Under the pieces are notes generated by a model. The model had not been told where the DNA came from. It searched no databases and saw only the letters and a program-made list of their open reading frames with translations. The position numbers were made by a program, and so were the translations under genes. Below are positions 43,411-50,720 of a DNA stretch of 64,000 nucleotides, in pieces (the stretch's first letter is position 1; each line of letters opens with the position of its first letter). This DNA comes from Ga0077530 sp046293075 (GTDB lineage Bacteria > Pseudomonadota > Alphaproteobacteria > Rhizobiales > Hyphomicrobiaceae), in assembly GCA_046293075.1 (NCBI GenBank), contig JBKBPL010000007.1, positions 62,001-126,000 on the forward strand, written 5' to 3'.

Positions 43411-44691
43411 ATGTTCGGGAAATCATGGACCGCAAACCTCTTGCGCGCGGCGACCATTACCGCGGCAGGGCTCGCCGCTGCGGCCGCGCCGCTTTCGGCC
43501 GCCGAGTTCACATTCAGCGAGAAGACCAATCAGGACATGGCACGCCGGCTCGACATGCCGGTGTATCTGGCGGTTCCGGCGAGCGCCCGGCTCGCTCTGC
43601 CGAAGACAATCAACACGTCCGACCGGCTCATTGAGTTCAAGCATCCGGATGCCATCGGCAAGCAGGGTGACGTCGGCTTGCGCCTCGTGGTGGCCAAGCG
43701 GGCGGGCTTCGGGCAGCGCATGGCACGGAGCGGCCTGATCCAGACGGGCGACATCATCCTCACGTTCCGTCCCGAGTGGGGTGGGGGCGGCGCTTATCCA
43801 AACATTCAGATGGGGGTCAGCCACGCCGGCATCGCGTACGTCAGGGACGGCATCGTGCGGCAGCTCGATATTCCGCTCAATGCCGAGTACCTCGGCCGCA
43901 ACCTCGCCGGTAATTTCGATGGCGAGCACTATCGCACGCTGAAGTTCATGCACATCATCCGCCCGCGCGGGCTGACGGATGCGCAACGCGCAACGATCCT
44001 CGCCTGGGTGACGCGGATCCAGGCCCAAGCCAAGAGCGCCTATCCGGCCAAGATCAGCTTCAACGATGACTACAATGCGCCGAAATACCGCTCGGGCCGG
44101 CAGCTTGATTTCGTGCAGCATCTGGCGCGCATCGGCCTCGGGCAGAACCCGCTGGGCCAGACGAGCATGTTCTGCTCGGAGTTCGTGTGGTCAATCCTCG
44201 CGCTCAGGAACTGCGATCCCGCCAAGACGGGCGACGCATTTCGGGCGAGCCGCGTGCCCTCCTGCGTGACGCCGGTGATGCAGCCCATGCGCGCGACCGG
44301 TGATTATGTGACCTTGCGCACGCCCATTTCCTACGCCGGCCTTGCCGACGGCCCGCTGCTCGTCATCGACGCCCTGAAGCTGCCACGCAAGGAGCAGGAC
44401 GTGCTTCTCGACAGCGTGTTCGTCGAGGATCCAAAGGTCGAGTCAAAGATGTCGCCGGGGCATCGCACGATCGCCAGGAACATGCAGCCACGCTTCGCGC
44501 CGCTCAAGCAGTACTATAAGGGCGCGGCGGCCGGCGGCTGGCGTCGCGGGCCCGCCTGGATCGTCAGCACGACGTTCCGCTCGGCCATTCCCGACAACTA
44601 CTCGCCGACCTCCTACCTCATCAACACGATGCTGCCGCGCACCAACACCCGGCGGACCATGGACTACGTTGCGACCATCATGTTCGAGTAG
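43411..44691 (+). CDS. YiiX/permuted-papain-like (NlpC/P60 superfamily) secreted hydrolase
   Basis: 426 residues from ATG 43411 with GGGAGGG upstream. Signal peptide ends near LSAAE (residue 31). GLIQTGDIILTFRP then SHAGIAYVRDG (His138) and TSMFCSEFVWSIL (Cys255) give the His-before-Cys order of the circularly permuted YiiX/YaeF/lecithin-retinol-acyltransferase-like group. It could be a peptidase, amidase or acyl-transferase of the envelope. The long C-terminal part, over 150 residues after the Cys, is unassigned. Confidence 0.72.
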   Translation: MFGKSWTANLLRAATITAAGLAAAAAPLSAAEFTFSEKTNQDMARRLDMPVYLAVPASARLALPKTINTSDRLIEFKHPDAIGKQGDVGLRLVVAKRAGFGQRMARSGLIQTGDIILTFRPEWGGGGAYPNIQMGVSHAGIAYVRDGIVRQLDIPLNAEYLGRNLAGNFDGEHYRTLKFMHIIRPRGLTDAQRATILAWVTRIQAQAKSAYPAKISFNDDYNAPKYRSGRQLDFVQHLARIGLGQNPLGQTSMFCSEFVWSILALRNCDPAKTGDAFRASRVPSCVTPVMQPMRATGDYVTLRTPISYAGLADGPLLVIDALKLPRKEQDVLLDSVFVEDPKVESKMSPGHRTIARNMQPRFAPLKQYYKGAAAGGWRRGPAWIVSTTFRSAIPDNYSPTSYLINTMLPRTNTRRTMDYVATIMFE

Positions 44692-44755
44692 CGCCTCTCC
44701 GGACGGCTCGGGGATCGCGAGCGATCCAGTGTGCGACACGATTGGGAACTTGCAG

Positions 44756-45829
44756 ATGCCGGCACGCTTTGCAGTGGACCGTCGCACGCTGATGCTCGGC
44801 GCCGCCGCGACGGTCGCGGCGCCTGTCGTGGGCGTGCGCGCGGGCGACAGCAGCTCAATCCCGATCGGCGATATGCACGCCCATCTTTTCTTCTCGATCA
44901 GCCGCCAGCCGGCCTCGGTGCGCCCCCTCGCCAAGCTCATGGGCGAGGGCCATGCGACGCTCGTCTCGTGGGCCGTGGTGGGCGATCAGCCGTGGATCCG
45001 GCCCACGTCGCACGGTTTGCGCCAGAAGGGGGCGCCGACGCCGGGTGCTGCAACGCAGTGGTTCAAGCAAGAGCTCGCGCGGGCGAGGGCACACGCAGAG
45101 GAGCAGAAGATCAAGATCGCCACGACGCCCGCCGATATCGAACGTGCCGTCGCGGGGGAGCCGCATGTCGTGCTCGCGGTCGAAGGCGCGAGCTTCCTCG
45201 ATGATGGCCTCGACGGCCTCAAGGCTGCCTATGAGGCGGGTGTGCGTCACCTCCAGCTCGTGCATTACATCCGCAACACCATCGGCGACTTCCAGACTGA
45301 GCCACCGCAGCACGGCGGGCTCACGGACTTCGGCCGCAAGGTGGTCGAGGAATGCAACCGGCTCGGCATTCTCGTCGATCTCGCGCACTGCACGCGCGCT
45401 GCGGTCGACCATGCGCTGGCGGTGGCGAAAGCGCCTCTCGTGTGGTCGCACAGCTCTGTCGGCAAGGCCGGTGCTGTGGCCGAAGCAAGATCGCTGTGGC
45501 AGGTGCGCCAGCTCGGGCTCGACCAGGCCAAGGCGATCGCGGCAAAGGGCGGTGTTGTCGGGCTGTGGGGGCTGCGTTCGGATGTCGGCGCGACGATCGA
45601 GAGCTACGGCGACCGCCTGCTCGAGATGGCCGGCTGGCTTGGCGATGACCACGTCGCCTTCGGCACGGACATGAATGCGCTCGGGAACTCCCCTGTCGCG
45701 AGCTACGCCGATCTGCGCCGCGTGGTGCGCTATCTCGAGGGCAGGCTCGCGGCGGATCGCGTACGCAAGATCGTCATCGGCAACTATGCCCGCGTGTTGC
45801 GACAGGCCATGGAGGCCGCAAAGGCTTGA
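44756..45829 (+). CDS. Membrane dipeptidase family (peptidase M19) protein, Tat-type signal
   Basis: 357 residues from ATG 44756. The start VDRRTLMLGAAATVAAPVVG looks like a twin-arginine signal. M19 metal-site elements: the N-terminal motif is DMHAH (Asp39, His41, His43) where most members have HxD; then AVEGASFLDDG (bridging Glu), VDLAHCT, VWSHSSV and FGTDMNAL. Body phrases HLQLVHYIRN and KIVIGNYARVLR are typical. It is predicted to hydrolyse dipeptides or related amides, possibly dehydropeptides. The altered first ligand pair means activity is uncertain. Confidence 0.88.
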   Translation: MPARFAVDRRTLMLGAAATVAAPVVGVRAGDSSSIPIGDMHAHLFFSISRQPASVRPLAKLMGEGHATLVSWAVVGDQPWIRPTSHGLRQKGAPTPGAATQWFKQELARARAHAEEQKIKIATTPADIERAVAGEPHVVLAVEGASFLDDGLDGLKAAYEAGVRHLQLVHYIRNTIGDFQTEPPQHGGLTDFGRKVVEECNRLGILVDLAHCTRAAVDHALAVAKAPLVWSHSSVGKAGAVAEARSLWQVRQLGLDQAKAIAAKGGVVGLWGLRSDVGATIESYGDRLLEMAGWLGDDHVAFGTDMNALGNSPVASYADLRRVVRYLEGRLAADRVRKIVIGNYARVLRQAMEAAKA

Positions 45830-45991
45830 GCGCGCTGGCGCAATGTGCCGATCACGCAAGGCTGATCACCTCGTGGCCTTCTCTGCTTGACCTCCGAGAC
45901 CTGCCCCTTGCTAAGCTTGCGGCCCGGTGGTGCCGGCTGTGAGGTCCGAGCGCGCCGTGCGCAATCACAACACATCGGAGGAAACGCGATC

Positions 45992-46699
45992 ATGAGCAGT
46001 GCACCGATTGACGTCTACTTCTGGCCGACGCCCAACGGGTTCAAGGTGACGATCATGCTGGAGGAGTGCGGGCTTGCCTACAAACTGATACCGGTCAATA
46101 TCGGCAGGGGCGACCAGTTCAAGCCGGACTTCCTCAAGATCGCGCCGAACAATCGGATGCCTGCGATCGTCGATCCCGATGGGCCTGGCGGCAAGCCCAT
46201 ATCGGTCTTCGAGTCCGGAGCGATCCTCCAGTATCTCGGCCGCAAGACGGGAAAGTTCTACCCCGCGGATGAGCGCAAGCGCGTCGCCGTCGACGAGTGG
46301 GTCTTCTGGCAGATGGCTGGGCTCGGCCCCATGGCCGGGCAGGCCAACCACTTCCGCAACTACGCGCCCGAGAAGGTTCCCTATGGCATCCAGCGCTACA
46401 CCGATGAGGTCAACCGCCTCTACGGCGTTCTCGATACGAGGCTCGAGGGGCGCGAGTACATTTGCGACGACTACACGATCGCCGACATGATGAGCTTCCC
46501 CTGGGTGCGTCGCTACGAGAACCAGGGGCAGGACATCGCGGAGTTTCCGAACATTGCGAGGTGGCTCGAGCGCATGAACACACGGCCGGCGGTGGCGCGA
46601 GGCGTTGCGGCCGGCGCGGACCTGAGGTCGCCGGCCTATAACCTCGGCCAGGACAAGGAGGCACAGAAGGTTCTGTTCGGGCAGCGGGCGCGCAGATAG
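45992..46699 (+). CDS. Glutathione S-transferase, YfcG/YghU (nu-class) type
   Basis: 235 residues from ATG 45992 with GGAGGA upstream. Thioredoxin-like N-terminal domain: FWPTPNGFKVTIMLEECGL (TPNG supplies the conserved Thr/Asn near the GSH sulfur in this class), NNRMPAIVD (cis-Pro) and VFESGAILQYL (Glu-Ser for GSH). The helical C-terminal domain has YICDDYTIADMMSFPWV with the N-capping box. Nu-class members act as disulfide reductases; that role is inferred from the motifs. Probably monocistronic or co-transcribed with the NTF2-like gene. Confidence 0.93.
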   Translation: MSSAPIDVYFWPTPNGFKVTIMLEECGLAYKLIPVNIGRGDQFKPDFLKIAPNNRMPAIVDPDGPGGKPISVFESGAILQYLGRKTGKFYPADERKRVAVDEWVFWQMAGLGPMAGQANHFRNYAPEKVPYGIQRYTDEVNRLYGVLDTRLEGREYICDDYTIADMMSFPWVRRYENQGQDIAEFPNIARWLERMNTRPAVARGVAAGADLRSPAYNLGQDKEAQKVLFGQRARR

Positions 46700-46783
46700 G
46701 CTCGTCACCGGTGCAGAGGCAACGAGCGGCGTCGGGCGCCACCCGCGGAACGCGAACGCCGCCTCAGTGAGGAGGAACGGACC

Positions 46784-47158
46784 ATGGCGACTGAGATCGA
46801 GGCCATCGAACAGGTCATCTGGACCTATCTCGACGGGCTCTATGAGGGCGATACGGCGAAGCTCGGCAAGGCCTTCCACGAAGGCAGCCACCTCTATTCG
46901 ATGCACGAAGGGGGCGTCTCCGACCTGCCGCGCGACAAGTGGCTCGATATGGTCAAGGGGCGCCCCTCCGCCAAATCGAGGGGCCTCAAGCGGACGGACC
47001 GGATCATCTCGATCGACATGGCGGGGCCAGAGACGGCCGTCGTGAAGCTCGAGTGCTCCATTCACCCGCGCTACTTCACCGACTACCTCTCCCTGCTGAA
47101 GCTCGACGGCGGCTGGCGGATCGTCTCGAAAACGTTCCGCACGGATGTGCGCGCCTAG
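46784..47158 (+). CDS. NTF2-like (putative lumazine-binding) protein
   Basis: 124 residues. One SnoaL/NTF2-like cone fold: EIEAIEQVIWTYLDGLYEGDTAKLGKAFHEGSHLYSM, then RDKWLDMVKGRPSA and a C-terminal beta pair, LSLLKLDGGWRIVSKTFRTD. The pattern fits the putative lumazine-binding subgroup. Function unknown; many serve as small-molecule binding or isomerase units. It is followed by a hairpin terminator at 47184. Confidence 0.87.
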   Translation: MATEIEAIEQVIWTYLDGLYEGDTAKLGKAFHEGSHLYSMHEGGVSDLPRDKWLDMVKGRPSAKSRGLKRTDRIISIDMAGPETAVVKLECSIHPRYFTDYLSLLKLDGGWRIVSKTFRTDVRA

Positions 47159-47183
47159 CCGCGGCCGTTAAAGGGTTGTCCCC

Positions 47184-47220
47184 GGCCAGCCGCCAAGCGG
47201 GGGCTGGCCGCTGCTTTCTT
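47184..47220 (+). terminator. Rho-independent-like terminator after the NTF2-like gene
   Basis: A perfect 8-bp stem GGCCAGCC (47184-47191) / GGCTGGCC (47202-47209) with a 10-nt loop is followed by CTGCTTTCTTATT. The T-tract is interrupted, so it is moderately convincing. It separates the NTF2-like transcript from glmS. Confidence 0.6.
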
Positions 47221-47244
47221 ATTATTTGCAAATCAAGAGCTTAA

Positions 47245-47284
47245 TTCTCGTGCGTCGATTTGTTAACCGTCCCCGGCACGAGAA
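47245..47284 (+). promoter_or_regulatory. Inverted repeat in the glmS upstream region
   Basis: A perfect 9-bp inverted repeat TTCTCGTGC (47245-47253) / GCACGAGAA (47276-47284) with a 22-nt centre lies about 110 nt before the glmS ATG, in an AT-rich patch. It could be an operator or an mRNA hairpin. It is not a glmS ribozyme. Confidence 0.4.
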
Positions 47285-47390
47285 ATGCATTACGCAAACG
47301 GCAGTAATAGAACGTGAATTGTACGGCTGGCTGCCTTGCTTGTAGCTCAGTTACAACACTGGCTCAGCCGATTCGCGGGGACATCACCGT

Positions 47391-49211
47391 ATGTGCGGCA
47401 TCGTAGGAATTCTGGGCGAGAAGCCCGTTGCCAATGAACTGGTCGACGCGCTGCGCCGGCTCGAATACCGCGGTTATGACTCGGCCGGGGTGGCAACCGT
47501 CGAGAACGGCCACCTCGACCGGCGACGGGCCGAGGGCAAGCTGCGCAACCTCGCCGATCGCCTCGCCAGCCAGCCGCTCAAGGGCCGTGCCGGCATTGGC
47601 CACACGCGCTGGGCGACCCACGGCGCGCCGAATGAGCAGAACGCCCACCCCCATATGACCGACAAGGTTTCGGTCGTCCACAACGGCATCATTGAGAACT
47701 TCCGCGAGATCAAGGAGGCGCTCGCCAGCGCGGGCGTGACGTTCAGCTCTGAGACCGACACCGAGGTGGTCGCGCACCTGATCACCGAGGAAATGCGCCG
47801 GGGCGCGGATCCGGTCGCGGCCACGGGCGCGGCGCTCAAGCAGCTCAAGGGCGCCTTCGCGCTCGCCATTATCTTCGCGGGCCACGACGACCTCATGATC
47901 GGCGCGCGCGAAGGAAGCCCGCTCGCGGTGGGCCACGGCGAGGGCGAGATGTACCTTGGCTCGGATGCCATTGCGCTCGCGCCGTTTACGGACCGCATCA
48001 CGTATCTGGAGGAAGGAGATTGGGTCATCCTCCGCCGTGGCGGCGCGGAGTTCCGCGACCGCAGTGGCCGTAAGGTCGAGCGTCGCGCGATCACCTCCTC
48101 AGCGTCCGGCTTCCTGGTCGACAAGGGCAACCACAAGCACTTCATGCTCAAGGAGATCCACGAGCAGCCGGAGGTGATCTCGCACACGCTGACGAACTAC
48201 ATCGACCTGGTCGCCGGGAAGGTCGCCTTCCCCGATCTCGGCGTCGATCTCGCGAGGATTCCGCGGGTGACGATCTCGGCGTGCGGCACGGCCTATCTTG
48301 CCGGTCTTGTCGCCAAGTATTGGCTCGAGCGGTACGCGCGCGTGCCGGTCGAGATCGATGTGGCTTCCGAGATGCGCTACCGAGAGGCCCCGATGCCGCC
48401 GGGTGGCGTGGCGCTCTTCATCTCGCAGTCGGGCGAGACCGCGGATACGCTGGCAACGCTGCGCTACTGCAAGGCGCAGGGCCAGCGCATTCTCTCCGTC
48501 GTCAACGTGCGCACATCGACGATTGCGCGCGAGAGCGACGCGGTGCTGCCGACGCTCGCCGGTCCCGAGATCGGCGTGGCATCGACCAAGGCGTTCACCT
48601 GCCAGCTTGCCACTCTTGCCTGCTTCGCGCTGGCGATCGGCCGCGCCCGCGGCACCATCACGCCAGAGAAGGAGCACGAGCTCGTCCAGGCCCTGACGGA
48701 GGTGCCGCGCCATATGGTGGGTCTCCTGCGGGAGGAGCAGCAGTACGAGGAGATGGCGCCGTGGCTCTCGAAGGCGCGCGACGTGCTTTATCTCGGGCGC
48801 GGCACGGCGTTCCCGATAGCGATGGAAGGTGCGCTCAAGCTCAAGGAGATCTCCTACATCCACGCCGAGGGCTACGCTGCCGGTGAGATGAAGCATGGGC
48901 CGATCGCGCTGATCGACGAAAACGTGCCGGTGGTCGTCGTGGCGCCGGCGGACGATCTGTTCGAGAAGACCGTCTCGAACATGCAGGAGGTGGCGGCGCG
49001 CGGCGGCCAGATCGTGCTGGTGTCCGATGCAACCTCTGACAGGGTTGGCTGCCGCGTGGCCACGCATCTGAGCGTGCCGAGCGTGCACCCCTTCGTCGCG
49101 CCGCTCGTCTACGCCCTCCCCATGCAGCTCATCGCCTATCACACGGCGACGTTCATGGGCACGGACGTGGATCAGCCGCGAAACCTCGCCAAATCCGTCA
49201 CGGTGGAATAG
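47391..49211 (+). CDS. glmS: Glutamine--fructose-6-phosphate aminotransferase (isomerizing)
   Basis: 606 residues, normal length. It makes glucosamine-6-phosphate, the first step to UDP-GlcNAc for peptidoglycan and lipid A. N-terminal nucleophile Cys2 in MCGIVGILG; the glutaminase domain has TRWATHG and SDTEV-type ETDTEVVAHL. Two SIS domains follow: SACGTAYLAGLVAKYW, SQSGETADTLATL and the second starting WLSKARDVLYLGRG. It ends with PRNLAKSVTVE, the usual C-terminal tail. glmU and glmM are not adjacent. Confidence 0.98.
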   Translation: MCGIVGILGEKPVANELVDALRRLEYRGYDSAGVATVENGHLDRRRAEGKLRNLADRLASQPLKGRAGIGHTRWATHGAPNEQNAHPHMTDKVSVVHNGIIENFREIKEALASAGVTFSSETDTEVVAHLITEEMRRGADPVAATGAALKQLKGAFALAIIFAGHDDLMIGAREGSPLAVGHGEGEMYLGSDAIALAPFTDRITYLEEGDWVILRRGGAEFRDRSGRKVERRAITSSASGFLVDKGNHKHFMLKEIHEQPEVISHTLTNYIDLVAGKVAFPDLGVDLARIPRVTISACGTAYLAGLVAKYWLERYARVPVEIDVASEMRYREAPMPPGGVALFISQSGETADTLATLRYCKAQGQRILSVVNVRTSTIARESDAVLPTLAGPEIGVASTKAFTCQLATLACFALAIGRARGTITPEKEHELVQALTEVPRHMVGLLREEQQYEEMAPWLSKARDVLYLGRGTAFPIAMEGALKLKEISYIHAEGYAAGEMKHGPIALIDENVPVVVVAPADDLFEKTVSNMQEVAARGGQIVLVSDATSDRVGCRVATHLSVPSVHPFVAPLVYALPMQLIAYHTATFMGTDVDQPRNLAKSVTVE

Positions 49212-49325
49212 GGGGCCGTCAACGGGGAAAAAGCGCGCCATATATTTGCCGGAGGCATCGATTTATCTTAACTGAACAAAAGATACGCGAATCGGACCGG
49301 AACGAGGGGGTCCCGGAGAGCCGCT

Positions 49326-50558
49326 ATGAGCCCGAGCCTGCCCAGGATCGTGCTGTCTTTGGCAATCGCTTTGCCGTGCATCGTCGGGGGGATCGAGGGT
49401 GCCGAGGCGCAGCGCGCGTCGTCCTCCAAGGCTGCAGCTTCAAAGGGCGCTCCCGCCGGCAATGAAACCGATCGCGTGCTGGACGGCGCGGCCAAGGCGC
49501 TCGAGGCCGGCAATGCCGATGCGGCGATGACGGCGCTCGACGGCGTGCTTACGGGCGGCGGCCTCTCGAACGCGCACATGGCGCGAGCGCTCTACCTGCG
49601 CGGTCTTGCGCACCGCAAGAAGGGGCGGCCGGCCCAGGCCATGGCCGATCTCACGAGCGCCATTTGGCTCAAGGACGGGCTCAACGAGAAGGACCGCAAC
49701 GCAGCGCTCAGCGCGCGGAGTGAGGTCGCGCGCGAGGCCGGGGTCGCCGCGCCCGCGACAGGCGGCAGCGGTGCGCCGGCGGCCCCCGCCGCGCCGGCGG
49801 AATCACGTCCGGCCACAACGCCGGCAGCGCCTCGGACCCGCACGGTAGCCGGGCCGCCTCCCATGGGAGATGCGCTGTCCGAGGCCGGCTTCACGCGCGG
49901 CTTCTCGACGCCCGCGCCTGCCCCGGAGCCGCAGGTGCGCAGCGCACCCGCGGGCACTGCGACATCGAGCTGGCAGAGCACGACGACGGTCGATGCCAAG
50001 GAGCGCCGGCGCCCGGCGGAGCCGCGCCAGCAGGTGAGCGCGGCGTCGCCACCAGCACCGCGCCCGCCCCCCGCCCCAGCCGAGGCCAACCCGCCGGCGA
50101 GCCAGCCCAATTCCGGTGGCGGGCTTGGCTCGTTCTTGAGCGGTCTCTTCACCGGGGGGGCGCCTGCCCCAACATCGGCGCCCTCCGGCGATGCGGGTGG
50201 CAAGTCCCAGTGGCGCCCGCGGACGGAGCGTTGGGAGACGACCGAGAAGCCGGCAGAGCCGAAGGCCGGCAAGAGCGCCTCGCCGATCTCGACGAGTGCA
50301 GTCACGACCGGTGCCTACCGACTTCAGATCGCGACGGTACGCAGCCGCAAGGAGGCCGATGCGGTGGCTGCGCGGGTGCGCAAAGAGCACGCCAACGCGA
50401 TCAGCGGTCGGCGGCTTGAGGTTGATGAGACGGTCTTCGGTGGCATGGGCACATTCTATCGCGTGCGCCTTGGTCCCTATGCGGACGTAAAGGAGCCGAA
50501 GCTGCTCTGCGAAGAGCTGCGTCCCAAGGGCTATGACTGCCTCGTCGTGACCAACTAG
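49326..50558 (+). CDS. TPR/SPOR-domain envelope protein
   Basis: 410 residues. Signal peptide 1-28 (ends GAEAQ). Residues 45-120 form TPR-like helices (ALEAGNADAAMTALDGVL, ALYLRGLAHRKKGRPAQAMADL). A Pro/Ala-rich linker of about 200 residues follows (low complexity). The C-terminal SPOR domain (about 337-410) has YRLQIATVRSRKEADAVAARV and FYRVRLGPYAD. SPOR domains bind denuded glycan strands at division sites, so a septal role is likely. Two cysteines (CEELRPKGYDC) may form a disulfide. Its stop codon merges into the palindrome at 50558. Confidence 0.87.
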   Translation: MSPSLPRIVLSLAIALPCIVGGIEGAEAQRASSSKAAASKGAPAGNETDRVLDGAAKALEAGNADAAMTALDGVLTGGGLSNAHMARALYLRGLAHRKKGRPAQAMADLTSAIWLKDGLNEKDRNAALSARSEVAREAGVAAPATGGSGAPAAPAAPAESRPATTPAAPRTRTVAGPPPMGDALSEAGFTRGFSTPAPAPEPQVRSAPAGTATSSWQSTTTVDAKERRRPAEPRQQVSAASPPAPRPPPAPAEANPPASQPNSGGGLGSFLSGLFTGGAPAPTSAPSGDAGGKSQWRPRTERWETTEKPAEPKAGKSASPISTSAVTTGAYRLQIATVRSRKEADAVAARVRKEHANAISGRRLEVDETVFGGMGTFYRVRLGPYADVKEPKLLCEELRPKGYDCLVVTN

Positions 50559-50629
50559 TGTGGTAATTCCGAAGTCCGCCACCACTGCGCGGCAGGAGTC
50601 GGAGGCGGACTTCGGAATCTGAACCACAC
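50558..50629. repeat. Large palindrome 1 (possible mobile REP/MITE-like unit or terminator)
   Basis: A perfect 15-bp inverted repeat ATTCCGAAGTCCGCC (50566-50580) / GGCGGACTTCGGAAT (50604-50618) is flanked by outer arms GTGTGGT (50558-50564) / ACCACAC (50623-50629). The 23-nt centre itself contains CTGC-GCG-GCAG. The left outer arm begins in the stop codon of the SPOR gene. No T-tract follows, so it is more than an ordinary terminator. See also 50644-50720. Confidence 0.75.
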
Positions 50630-50643
50630 GAGAAACATAGGTC

Positions 50644-50720
50644 TTAGTGTCCGTTCGATCGCGAAGTTCGTTCGAGAGCCCGCTGCAGATGGTGACGAAC
50701 TTCGCGATCGGGACGCTAGT
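50644..50720. repeat. Large palindrome 2, same layout as palindrome 1
   Basis: A perfect 16-bp inverted repeat CGATCGCGAAGTTCGT (50656-50671) / ACGAACTTCGCGATCG (50695-50710) with a 23-nt centre, the same as palindrome 1. Imperfect outer arms TAGTGTCC and GGACGCTA extend it; the right one includes the stop codon (minus strand) of the kinase-like gene. Sequence differs from palindrome 1 although the geometry is alike. Confidence 0.75.

Noticed and set aside
47221..47390. glmS ribozyme/riboswitch
   Set aside because: The ribozyme is a Gram-positive element with a conserved core and pseudoknots; nothing like the core was seen, only a simple inverted repeat.
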